NCBI RefSeq assembly: GCF_003014655.1
Contig: NZ_PYAT01000002.1
Span: forward strand, 248,001-312,000
Length of the DNA stretch: 64,000 bases
Direction of reading: 5' to 3'
From: Planomicrobium soli
GTDB taxonomy: Bacteria; Bacillota; Bacilli; Bacillales_A; Planococcaceae
The translations under genes were made by a program, and so were the position numbers. This document shows, one piece after another, positions 42,823 through 50,697 of this stretch. Numbering within the stretch: position 1 is the stretch's first letter; each line of letters opens with the position of its first letter. A model generated the notes under the pieces. That model saw nothing but the letters and a program-made list of their open reading frames with translations. It did not search any database and was not told where the DNA came from.

Positions 42823-42850
42823 TTGCCCAATCCTTGATTGGGCATTTTTT
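42823..42850 (+). terminator. Terminator of hutG
   Basis: TGCCCAATC and GATTGGGCA around CTT, then six T. Confidence 0.85.
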
Positions 42851-42860
42851 CATTTTCATA

Positions 42861-42886
42861 CAAAAAACATCGCAATTTGCGATGTT
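42861..42886 (-). terminator. Terminator of the ATT-start gene
   Basis: On the minus strand ACATCGC and GCGATGT, then TTTTTTG. Confidence 0.8.
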
Positions 42887-42891
42887 TCAAA

Positions 42892-43458
42892 TTAATTTGA
42901 AAATGGAGATGTATCTATTTCTTCATTTGTGCTTCGATCAACAAGGCTTAAGCTTGTTAGATTTGAGAGATCATCAGTTTCGTAATACCAAAGGTACAAC
43001 CCATTCCATTCTTGATTTTCTGATTCATCAGGCAGCATAAGCTCTAGATTAATGGTTATAGCAGGGACGTTATCAACCATAATTACGCGATTGTCTCCGC
43101 CTTTCATTAATCCAAAGATTATTTCGTCTCCATGAATTTGATAACCACCAACTCTTTCTTTGGTAATTATACTGTTCATTGAACTCCAAGTACGAAAATC
43201 CGTTTTCCAACCAAAAATGTTTTTGTAAACCATAACTGCACCAAGATTATTTTGGTTATCAATGAAAAAGAACAAAGCTTCATCTGGCGTCTTATATGTT
43301 GGAATTAGAACTAACTCCTCACTTTCAGCTAGTAGCGCTTCCTGAGGCTCTTCATAAGAAATCTTACTTTCTGAAATAGACCACATGCAAAACAATGTTA
43401 GTAATATTATGCTCAATACTATTAACAAAATGAACAATTTAGGGTTTCTTTTTATAAT
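42892..43458 (-). CDS. Membrane-anchored hypothetical protein, probable ATT start
   Basis: About 188 residues: short basic N-terminus (IKRNPK), one membrane span (FILLIVLSIILLTLFCMW), then an extracytoplasmic domain with IIFGLMKGGDNRVIMVDNVPA. No family recognised. No ATG, GTG or TTG has an RBS except far inside; a near perfect AAAGGAGG lies 5 nt before an in-frame ATT at 43458, followed by a natural positively charged start. TTG at 43437 is the fallback. ATT starts are rare (infC is the known case). Confidence 0.6.
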   Translation of the reverse strand: MIKRNPKLFILLIVLSIILLTLFCMWSISESKISYEEPQEALLAESEELVLIPTYKTPDEALFFFIDNQNNLGAVMVYKNIFGWKTDFRTWSSMNSIITKERVGGYQIHGDEIIFGLMKGGDNRVIMVDNVPAITINLELMLPDESENQEWNGLYLWYYETDDLSNLTSLSLVDRSTNEEIDTSPFSN

Positions 43459-43779
43459 GGTATCCTCCTTTCTTTATCCTTAAATTCAAAAATTGTATTA
43501 CCATTTAATTTCCTTCTTAGTTTCATTTTACCTTAATGTTCTATAAACACTATTTGTTTTTAGTCATTTGTTGCCTTGTCTTCAGGATATACTCACTTAT
43601 AAGAGTGACCAAGTTCTGAGGTTCAAAAACCCTGCTTAAATAGACGCTAAAGGGTAATTTATTTTAGATAGTTATATCGGATTTTGCGATTCAAAATTAA
43701 ACAGCTTATTAAAATGGCTGGAGGTTTTTTTAAAGATAGGTGGAGGTTGGCGTAGCTTGTAATAGAAGAAAATCGTTTG
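43459..43779. other. Gap before the first phased-repeat copy
   Basis: AT-rich, no supported ORF. A 13-codon frame MAGGFFKDRWRLA preceded by no clear RBS lies at about 43713-43754, immediately before repeat copy A. Confidence 0.25.
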
Positions 43780-43978
43780 GAAAAATTTTCTTCATGAAGT
43801 TTTCAAGTTCTTACATGAAGTATTGAGATTTCTATATGAGTTTTTGCGCTTCTTATATGACGAGTCCAGCTTTCTTCATGAACTTTTCTTTGTTCTACAT
43901 ACCTTTCTAGAAAAGCGTCTCTCCCAAAGTCTAAGATCAATACGGAAGCTGTTCGCCTAGCAAACAGCTTTTTATTTA
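43780..43978 (+). repeat. Phased 21-nt repeat element, copy A
   Basis: Starts with the palindrome CTTCATGAAG (43790-43799). CAT(A/G) boxes follow at 43793, 43814, 43835, 43856, 43877 and 43898, each 21 nt apart. Then the palindrome TTTCTAGAAAAG (43904-43915) and a hairpin GCTGTTCGC/GCAAACAGC with T-run (43946-43975). Nothing of this is explained by a gene with an RBS. Confidence 0.85.
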
Positions 43979-44210
43979 TTGGAGCCACTTCTATAGAAGA
44001 AAGTTGGCTGGAAAAATTTGCTTCATGAAGTTTTTAGAGTCTTACATGAAATTTTGCAGTTTCTACATGAACTCCTGCGCTTCTTACATGACGAATTTAG
44101 CTTTCTACCTGCACTTTTCTTAGTTCTTCATCACTTTCTAGAAAAGTTTCTCTCCACAATCAAAAAAAGATCAATACGGAAGCTGTTCGCCCAGCGAACA
44201 GCTTTTTATT
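43979..44210 (+). repeat. Phased 21-nt repeat element, copy B
   Basis: Tandem neighbour of copy A, offset 231 nt. CTTCATGAAG at 44021-44030; boxes at 44024, 44045, 44066, 44087, 44108 (CCTG) and 44129; TTTCTAGAAAAG at 44135-44146; hairpin GCTGTTCGC/GCGAACAGC with T-run to 44207. Same flanking TAGAAGAAAG and TGGAAAAAT. Confidence 0.85.
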
Positions 44211-44345
44211 TTTGGCGTTGCTATCTATAGAAGAAAGCTGGCTGGAAAAATCTGCTTCATGAAGTTTTTAGCTTCTTACATGAAGTATCGAGGTTTCTAC
44301 ATAAACTCTCGCATTTCTTACATAATGAACAAAGTTTTCTACCGA
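44211..44345 (+). repeat. Phased 21-nt repeat element, copy C (truncated)
   Basis: Offset 234 nt from copy B. CTTCATGAAG at 44255-44264; boxes at 44258, 44279, 44300 and 44321. It stops before the palindrome and hairpin; the zinc-ribbon gene begins 90 nt later. Confidence 0.8.
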
Positions 44346-44436
44346 ATATGTCTCCTCGAACAAACTTTCCTGTAACTTTTTTCCACCTCGTTCGTATCTA
44401 TACTTATAGAAACAAAAACTCTTTGGAGGTGTTTCC

Positions 44437-44739
44437 ATGCCGATTTGCCAAAATTGCGGCCATACATGGAGCTGGAGAACAACTTTTAAAAAGTCATTTA
44501 CGTTTAGTACTGGCATGACGTGCCCAGCTTGCGGTGCGACACAATATCAGACAGTGAAGTCCAGAAGGCAGACGAGTTTGTTGAGTGTTATTATTGCTCC
44601 AAGTATAATTCTCTCATCCCACTATTTCAGCTTATCTTTTAAGAGCCTTATCATGCTTGGCCTTCCACTTACTATTGGAATCGTTGCTATTCTTCCATTT
44701 CTATACAAGTTTTCGAATGAAGAAAAGCCCCTGTGGTGA
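44437..44739 (+). CDS. Zinc-ribbon membrane protein, cxxc_20_cxxc type
   Basis: 100 residues. CQNC and CPAC are separated by about 24 residues with the pattern WSWRTTFKKSF, as in the TIGR04104 (cxxc_20_cxxc) family; two membrane spans follow. Function unknown. RBS TTGGAGGTG. It is enclosed by repeat copies C and D, and its terminator is one of the GCTGTTCGC hairpins that accompany the repeats. Confidence 0.75.
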   Translation: MPICQNCGHTWSWRTTFKKSFTFSTGMTCPACGATQYQTVKSRRQTSLLSVIIAPSIILSSHYFSLSFKSLIMLGLPLTIGIVAILPFLYKFSNEEKPLW

Positions 44740-44746
44740 TGGGGTT

Positions 44747-44778
44747 AAAGCTGTTCGCTTATGCGAGCAGCCTTTTTT
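44747..44778 (+). terminator. Terminator of the zinc-ribbon gene (repeat-family hairpin)
   Basis: GCTGTTCGC and GCGAGCAGC around TTAT, then six T. Same hairpin core as in the repeat elements. Confidence 0.8.
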
Positions 44779-44794
44779 GTTGGAATATGTTAGC

Positions 44795-44930
44795 TGGCAA
44801 TATTTGCTTCATGAAGTTTTCGCATTTCTACATGAACTTCCCATGTTCCAACATGAACTTTCCCCCTCCCTTCATGCATTCTTCGACCGCCATTATGAAC
44901 TTCCCCCTCCCTTCATGCACTTGCGCTCCC
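44795..44930 (+). repeat. Phased 21-nt repeat element, copy D
   Basis: CTTCATGAAG at 44807-44816; boxes at 44810, 44831, 44852 and 44873, then a drifted tail with CCCCTCCCTTCATGCA twice. The related hairpin lies upstream (44747-44778) rather than downstream. Confidence 0.75.
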
Positions 44931-44951
44931 CCTAGCCAATCACACCCAAAC

Positions 44952-44986
44952 AAAAAACCAGCACCTCCCCAAAGGGAGGTGCCGGT
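44952..44986 (-). terminator. Terminator of GH13 copy 1
   Basis: On the minus strand AACCGGCACCTCC and GGAGGTGCTGGTT, then TTTTG. Confidence 0.85.
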
Positions 44987-45000
44987 TATCTATCTTCCGT

Positions 45001-46620
45001 TCATTTAGCTATTTTATAAACCCGTGCTTCGTACGGGAGTAATTGAGTAGAATTCACGTCTTCATAATTGGCCAACAGCAAGGTGGCGTCTTCCGGCGCA
45101 TCCCATTCGCAGGCAAATTGCGCCAGGTTGGAAACGACGAGCACTTTTTCGTTTTCGTCTTCCCGCGTGTAGGCGTAAACGGCCTCATGGCCAATGTCAT
45201 GAAGTTCGTAGGTTCCGTAAACTAGAACGTTCATTTGTTTACGGAGCCAAATCATCTGCTTATAGAATGATAGCACTGATCGTGGATCTTGTTGCTGTGT
45301 TTCGACGTTGATCTTGTCGTGGTTCGGGTTGACCATCAGCCATGGCCATGCATCGGTGAAGCCTGCGTTGAAGCTTGCGTCCCACTGCATCGGCGTCCGG
45401 GAATGATCGCGGCTTTTTGCCTGAAGCAACGTCATGATGGCTTCGTGTTTCATACCGCCCGCCAAATTGTTGTGGTATAAATTATGCGCCTGAATATCGT
45501 TGTAATGATCAAGTTCCACAAGCGGCGCGTTCGTCATGCCGATTTCCTGGCCCTGGTAGATAAACGGCGTCCCTTGCATGAAAAAGTACATGCAGGCAAT
45601 TGCCGTGGCGCTTTCCCGCCAGTATTCAGTGTCATTCCCCCATGTCGAGACGACGCGCGGCTTGTCGTGATTTTCGATAAACAAGGCATTCCAGCCATTG
45701 CCTTCGACGCCTTTTTGCCAGCGCGTCAGCACTTCTTTCAATTTCGGCACATTGATGCCTGTCTTTTCATCAGTATCCCAAAGCCCTAAGCTTTCGAACT
45801 GGAAGACCATATTGAACTTGCCGTCTTTTTCGCCGATCCATTCTTCGATATCCCCGACATGGACGCCGTTCGCTTCGCCGACCGTCATAATGTCGCGATT
45901 TTTCAGCGTTTTGTCGCGCAGTTCAGCTAACAGCGGCTGTATGCCCTTAACATTCATCATTTTCTCCCATGCCGGGGCATATAGTTTTTGTTCAGGGTCA
46001 AAAACGTCAGTGTAATCTTTTTTGATGTGGCTGATGGCATCTACGCGGAAACCGTCGATTCCTTTATCGAGCCACCAATTGACCATATCGAATAATGCTT
46101 CACGCACTTCCTCGTTTTCCCAGTTCAAATCCGGCTGTTTTTTCGAAAACAAGTGCAAGTAGTACTGTTTTGTTTCTTTGTCGTATTCCCAAGCAGAACC
46201 GCCGAAAATGCTTTCCCAGTTCGTAGGGTCGTCGCTCCAAATGTACCAGTCCCGTTTCGGGTTGTCTTTCGATGATTTCGATTCGACAAACCACGGATGC
46301 TCGTCACTCGTATGGTTGATCACCAGATCGATGATGAGCTTCATATCTCGTGCATGCACTTCCGCAAGCAAGCGGTCGAAATCTTCCATTGTTCCGAATT
46401 CTGCCATGATGTCCTGGTAATCGCTGATATCATAGCCGTTGTCATCATTCGGCGATTTGTATACCGGGCTTAGCCAAATAACGTCGATCCCTAAATCTTT
46501 TATATAATCCAATTTGCTTGTCACACCGTTAATATCCCCGATGCCATCCCCATTGGAGTCTTTAAAACTGCGTGGATATACCTGGTAGGCGACTGCTTCT
46601 TTCCACCATATTTTCTTCAT
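45001..46620 (-). CDS. GH13 alpha-glucosidase, copy 1 (alpha-1,4 type)
   Basis: 539 residues, (beta/alpha)8 GH13 enzyme cleaving glucose from short alpha-glucosides in the cytoplasm. Catalytic residues: Asp194 in GFRVDAISH, Glu249 in TVGEANG, Asp319 in FIENHDKPR. The residue after the nucleophile is Ala, which in oligo-glucosidases goes with maltose-type alpha-1,4 activity (Val goes with alpha-1,6). The frame is open 50 codons upstream, but ATG at 46620 aligns with copy 2 and follows GAGAGGG. Tandem duplicate of the 47214 gene; the upstream DNA keeps a decayed end of lacI. Confidence 0.88.
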   Translation of the reverse strand: MKKIWWKEAVAYQVYPRSFKDSNGDGIGDINGVTSKLDYIKDLGIDVIWLSPVYKSPNDDNGYDISDYQDIMAEFGTMEDFDRLLAEVHARDMKLIIDLVINHTSDEHPWFVESKSSKDNPKRDWYIWSDDPTNWESIFGGSAWEYDKETKQYYLHLFSKKQPDLNWENEEVREALFDMVNWWLDKGIDGFRVDAISHIKKDYTDVFDPEQKLYAPAWEKMMNVKGIQPLLAELRDKTLKNRDIMTVGEANGVHVGDIEEWIGEKDGKFNMVFQFESLGLWDTDEKTGINVPKLKEVLTRWQKGVEGNGWNALFIENHDKPRVVSTWGNDTEYWRESATAIACMYFFMQGTPFIYQGQEIGMTNAPLVELDHYNDIQAHNLYHNNLAGGMKHEAIMTLLQAKSRDHSRTPMQWDASFNAGFTDAWPWLMVNPNHDKINVETQQQDPRSVLSFYKQMIWLRKQMNVLVYGTYELHDIGHEAVYAYTREDENEKVLVVSNLAQFACEWDAPEDATLLLANYEDVNSTQLLPYEARVYKIAK

Positions 46621-46631
46621 ACCGATCCCTC

Positions 46632-46760
46632 TCAAAGACCCGTGGCGAATTTCCCCTTCAATCAAGCGGCCTAAACCGAAAATTGTGCCAGAGATGCCAA
46701 GTCGTCTGTTATTTTCTATAGTACGAAAAGGTTTGTTCCTGCTATGGGCGCCTGCTTCTT
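46632..46760 (-). pseudogene. Decayed 3' end of a lacI-type regulator gene
   Basis: Just before GH13 copy 1, the minus strand reads, with stops, GTNLFVL*KITDDLASLAQFSV, then (after a frame change) GRLIEGEI..GS ending at a TGA. The intact LacI gene ends AANLLLEKITDEQAAPRQITV then SRLIERGSCQGR-stop, at the same distance before GH13 copy 2. So a lacI-GH13 segment was duplicated and this lacI copy has decayed. Confidence 0.65.
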
Positions 46761-47213
46761 GCTGCCCCATAGTTTTGGAAAAACAATTTGCAAGATGCTA
46801 GTGTAGCAGAGTTCGCCAGAATAACCTACAGATTTTATTAATTTTTTGTGTCAATACGTAACTTCCTGTCCAACATTCCCTCCTTTCCCTCAAAAAGGTT
46901 TCCTCTTGTATAACCTATGTTGGGTACAAGAAAACCCCGAAACAGACACTTTTTTAAAAAAGTTTCCGTGACTCGGGGTTTTTGTTATTTCTGGATTTTG
47001 TTTTAGGTTATTCAGGTCTTTTCTCTTTTAAAACGTCAAATTCTGCTTGCTGCCAGTCCTAACTTTCACCAGCGCCGGTTGCTTTTCTTTCCTCTATTAT
47101 ACACCTGGAAACGATCATACGTTCCCTTTCCAACCTGGAAAATCGGTTTATTTTCGCTTGAAAAGGCTATATGTGACAAAGGTTTGAACATCTTTTTTAT
47201 TAAGAGCCTTCTT
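46761..47213 (-). other. Gap between GH13 copies 1 and 2, with terminator
   Basis: At 46931-46984 AAAACCCCGA and TCGGGGTTTT, with an inner A/T stem, form a terminator for copy 2. Between it and copy 1 a TGCTACACT extended -10-like element (about 46798-46806, minus) could start copy 1. No ORF. Confidence 0.5.
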
Positions 47214-48833
47214 CTAACGCGCCAATTTGTATACGCGGGCTTCATATCGCAGCAGCTGGTTCGGATCGATTTCCTGGTAGTTTGCCAACAACAACTCCCC
47301 GTCTTCCGGTGCGTCCCATAGGCAAGCGTGCTGCCCGAGATTTGCAATAACAAGGATCTGCTCGGTCTCGTTTTGCCGCGTGTAGGCGTAAATGGATTCA
47401 TGGCCGACGTCCAGCAATTCATAAGTACCGTAGACAAGGACGTCCATTTGCTTGCGCAGCCAAATCATCTGTTTGTAAAACGACAGGATTGAATGCGGAT
47501 CCCTTTGCTGGGCTTCAACGTTGATGGTTTTATAGTTCGGGTTGGTTCTTAGCCACGGCTCCGCGGACGAAAAACCGGCGTGCAAGGAAGTGTCCCACTG
47601 CATTGGTGTCCGTGAATGATCGCGGCTCGTTGCCCGAAGCATCGTCATGATGGCGTCGTGCTCCATGCCTTCCGACAGGTTGTAGTAATAAAGATTGTGC
47701 GCATGGACGTCGTTGTAATGATCGAGTTCTTCGAATGGCGCGTTCGTCATGCCGATTTCCTGCCCCTGGTAGATGAACGGCGTTCCCTGCATGAAAAAGT
47801 ACATGCTGGCAAGGGAAGTCGCGCTTTCGCGCCAGTATTCCTTGTCGTTGCCCCATGTCGAGACGACGCGCGGCTTGTCGTGGTTCTCGATGAAGAGAGC
47901 GTTCCAGCCGATCCCTTCGACACCTTTTTGCCAGCGCGTTAATACATTTTTCAACTCTGGTACGTTAACGCCTGTTGTTACGTCGAGATCCCATAAACCG
48001 AGATCCTCAAATTGAAACACCATATTAAATTTACCGGTGTCTTCGCTGACCCAGTCCTCGATGTGTTCGACAAATACCCCGTTCGCTTCGCCGACTGTCA
48101 TGACGTCGCGCTTGCCGTAAGTCGAGTCGCGGAGTTCAGCAAGCAGCGGCTGGATGCCGTCGACATTCATCATTTTGTCCCAAGCTTCGACGTACGGTTT
48201 GCCTTCCGAATTTTCCATATCAGTGAAATCTTTCTTGATGTGGCTGATGGCGTCGACGCGGAAACCGTCGATCCCTTTATCCAGCCACCAGTTGACCATA
48301 TCGTAAAGAGCCGTGCGGACTTCCGGGTTCTCCCAGTTTAAGTCCGGCTGTTTTTTCGAAAACAAGTGCAAGTAATACTGTTTTGTTTCTTCATCCCATT
48401 CCCATGCCGGCCCACCGAAAATGCTCTCCCAGTTGGTCGGCTCATCGCGCCAGATATACCAGTCACGCTTCGGACTATCGATTGATGAACGCGATTCGAT
48501 GAACCATGGGTGTTCATCGCTCGTATGGTTGATGACCAAATCGACAATCAGTTTCATCCCGCGTGCATGCACTTCCGTGAGCAGGCGGTCGAAATCCTCC
48601 ATCGTCCCGAATTCCGCTAAAATCCCCTGGTAATCGCTGATGTCATAGCCGTTGTCATCGTTCGGCGATTCGTACACCGGGCTGATCCAGATAACGTCAA
48701 TGCCAAGGTCTTTCAAATAATCCAACTTGCTAGTTACACCGTTGATGTCGCCGATGCCGTCCCCGTTTGAATCTTTAAAGCTTCGCGGATAAACTTGGTA
48801 AGCGACCGCTTCTTTCCACCATATTTTCTTCAT
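47214..48833 (-). CDS. GH13 alpha-glucosidase, copy 2 (alpha-1,4 type)
   Basis: 539 residues, very similar to copy 1 along the whole length. Nucleophile in GFRVDAISH (Ala next to Asp194, alpha-1,4 type), acid/base in TVGEANG, third Asp in NHD. ATG at 48833 follows GAGAGGA and lies 13 nt after the lacI stop, so it is the last gene of the alpha-glucoside operon: binding protein, two permeases, LacI, glucosidase. It hydrolyses the imported sugar. Confidence 0.88.
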   Translation of the reverse strand: MKKIWWKEAVAYQVYPRSFKDSNGDGIGDINGVTSKLDYLKDLGIDVIWISPVYESPNDDNGYDISDYQGILAEFGTMEDFDRLLTEVHARGMKLIVDLVINHTSDEHPWFIESRSSIDSPKRDWYIWRDEPTNWESIFGGPAWEWDEETKQYYLHLFSKKQPDLNWENPEVRTALYDMVNWWLDKGIDGFRVDAISHIKKDFTDMENSEGKPYVEAWDKMMNVDGIQPLLAELRDSTYGKRDVMTVGEANGVFVEHIEDWVSEDTGKFNMVFQFEDLGLWDLDVTTGVNVPELKNVLTRWQKGVEGIGWNALFIENHDKPRVVSTWGNDKEYWRESATSLASMYFFMQGTPFIYQGQEIGMTNAPFEELDHYNDVHAHNLYYYNLSEGMEHDAIMTMLRATSRDHSRTPMQWDTSLHAGFSSAEPWLRTNPNYKTINVEAQQRDPHSILSFYKQMIWLRKQMDVLVYGTYELLDVGHESIYAYTRQNETEQILVIANLGQHACLWDAPEDGELLLANYQEIDPNQLLRYEARVYKLAR

Positions 48834-48846
48834 AGCCCGATTCCTC

Positions 48847-49866
48847 TCAACGACCTTGGCAAGAACCCCGTTCAATCAAACGGGAAGACACCGTGATTTG
48901 TCTTGGAGCTGCCTGTTCGTCAGTTATTTTTTCCAGCAGTAGGTTTGCCGCTTCAAAACCCAGTTCGTAGATGCAGATGTCCACAGAAGAAAGCGGCGGT
49001 TTCAAATGTTTCGATAAGGCGTGGTTGTTAAAGCCGATAATCGATACATCTTCCGGCACGCGGATCTGCAAATCCTCCAGATAGCCGATCACTTCATACG
49101 CCACCAAATCATCATGGGTGACGATGGCAGTCGGTGGATCTTCAAGATCGAACAACCGGCGGATCGCTTTTTTTCCGTCCTGCTGCATAGCATCTTGCTT
49201 GACGATATATTCTTCTTGGAAAGAGATTCCGTTTTCAGCAAGCGATTCTTCGTAGCCTTCTAGGCGGTCCAGAGATACAACAAAATCGATGCCGCCGGCA
49301 ATAAAGGCGATGCGCTTATGCCCCATTCCGATCAAATGCGACATGACTTGCTTGGTGATGCTGATGTTATCGTTGTCGACATAGGATATGGTATCTGCAT
49401 TTCTATGCGGCCGGCCGACAACCGAGAACGGCAAGCCGCTTTTCATCAAGTAATCCATGATCCGGTCGCCTACCCGGGAATACAGCAGGATAATGCCGTC
49501 CACCCGTTTTCCTTGATCCATTGCCACCACTTCGTCATAAATCTCTTCTTCCGTAGCGCCCGTAGATAAATAAATTCCGTACTGGCTATTATGGGCGCTC
49601 ACCGAAATGCCGCGGAGCACTTCCGGAAAGAACGGATTTTGAAACGCCAATGTTGTGGAGTTCGCCATAATGACGCCAATGGTGCGCGTTTTTTGCGCCA
49701 CCAAGTTGCGCGCCTGGAAGTTCGGGTAATAGCCCAGGCTTTCCATCGTCTCCCGCACTTTTTGCTTTGTCTTTTCACTGATCCGGGGATTGTCGGCAAT
49801 CACCCTCGACACAGTTGCGGGCGAAACTTCCGCCTGCTTTGCAACATCTTTGATCGTAATTGCCAT
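48847..49866 (-). CDS. LacI-family regulator of the alpha-glucoside operon
   Basis: 339 residues. Perfect LacI HTH (TIKDVAKQAEVSPATVSRVI) and hinge (YYPNFQARNLVAQKTRTIGVIM), then a periplasmic-binding-like sugar domain ending IGFNNHALSKHLKPPLSSV. Like MalR/CasR types. It most likely binds the two TTGTGCAA-N-TTGCACAA-like sites before the operon and is released by the sugar. RBS GGGAGGAG; 15 nt after the MalG-type gene. Confidence 0.9.
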   Translation of the reverse strand: MAITIKDVAKQAEVSPATVSRVIADNPRISEKTKQKVRETMESLGYYPNFQARNLVAQKTRTIGVIMANSTTLAFQNPFFPEVLRGISVSAHNSQYGIYLSTGATEEEIYDEVVAMDQGKRVDGIILLYSRVGDRIMDYLMKSGLPFSVVGRPHRNADTISYVDNDNISITKQVMSHLIGMGHKRIAFIAGGIDFVVSLDRLEGYEESLAENGISFQEEYIVKQDAMQQDGKKAIRRLFDLEDPPTAIVTHDDLVAYEVIGYLEDLQIRVPEDVSIIGFNNHALSKHLKPPLSSVDICIYELGFEAANLLLEKITDEQAAPRQITVSSRLIERGSCQGR

Positions 49867-49881
49867 ATTCTCTCCTCCCTG

Positions 49882-50697
49882 TTATTTGATGGCTCCGTCC
49901 GATACCCCTTTAATGATGGCACGTTGAGCGAAAAAGTAAAAGATGATGACCGGAACAATCGCCAGCGTCAGCCCTGCCATTGCGAGATGCCATTGCTTTG
50001 TGTACTCGCCGAAGAAGAAGAACATCTTCAGCGGAATCGTTTCTTTGCCTGGCTGGTTGATGACCAGTGACGGCAACAGATAATCGTTCCAAATCCAGAT
50101 GATGTTCAGGATCGCCACAGTGACCGTGATCGGTTTTAACATCGGGAAAATGATGTGCCAGAACACTTGCCAGCGGTTTGCACCGTCGATTGTCGCTGCT
50201 TCATCAAGCGACCGCGAAATATTGTTCAAAGCGCCGTGATAAAGGAAAATCGATAAACTGGCGCCAAAACCGATGTACATGAAAATGAGCCCGGCCTGGT
50301 TAAGCATTTCAAAGCGGCCGAATACTGTAACAAGCGGAATCATTACCGACTGGAACGGAATCAGCATCGCCGCTACGAACAAGTAAAAGAACACGGAACT
50401 GAATTTGCTTTTTGCCCGGGACAAAGCATACGCGCCCATCGCCGAAAACAGGACGATCAACAGGACGCTCGTAACCGTAATGAACAGCGAGTTGAACAGC
50501 GTCCGCAAAAAGTCCAGCCGTTCATAGGCTTCAATGTAATTCTCAAAATTCCACAAACCCGGCAGCGCGATCGTGCTCGTGAAGATTTCCCGCTTGGTCT
50601 TGAACGAATTGACGAACATGAGATAAAACGGAGCCAGCCAGAGAAGCGCAAGAACCAGGCCGATAATCTCCATTTTGAAATTCCATTTTCTCCTCAT
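49882..50697 (-). CDS. Sugar ABC transporter permease, MalG type
   Basis: 271 residues with six spans. EAA loop EAATIDGANRWQVFWHIIFP docks the ATPase. Its ATG overlaps the stop of the MalF-type gene by one base (TAATG), a sign of coupled translation. Carb-uptake type 1 (CUT1) family. Confidence 0.9.
   Translation of the reverse strand: MRRKWNFKMEIIGLVLALLWLAPFYLMFVNSFKTKREIFTSTIALPGLWNFENYIEAYERLDFLRTLFNSLFITVTSVLLIVLFSAMGAYALSRAKSKFSSVFFYLFVAAMLIPFQSVMIPLVTVFGRFEMLNQAGLIFMYIGFGASLSIFLYHGALNNISRSLDEAATIDGANRWQVFWHIIFPMLKPITVTVAILNIIWIWNDYLLPSLVINQPGKETIPLKMFFFFGEYTKQWHLAMAGLTLAIVPVIIFYFFAQRAIIKGVSDGAIK

Noticed and set aside
44018-44230. 70-codon ORF MLHEVFRVLHEIL as a real gene
   Set aside because: Starts at TTG without RBS and a conserved TAG lies a few codons upstream; kept only as a question about the heptad frame.
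43780-44345. CRISPR array
   Set aside because: The 21-nt periodic boxes have no constant repeat longer than about 7 nt and no unique spacers, and no cas genes are near.
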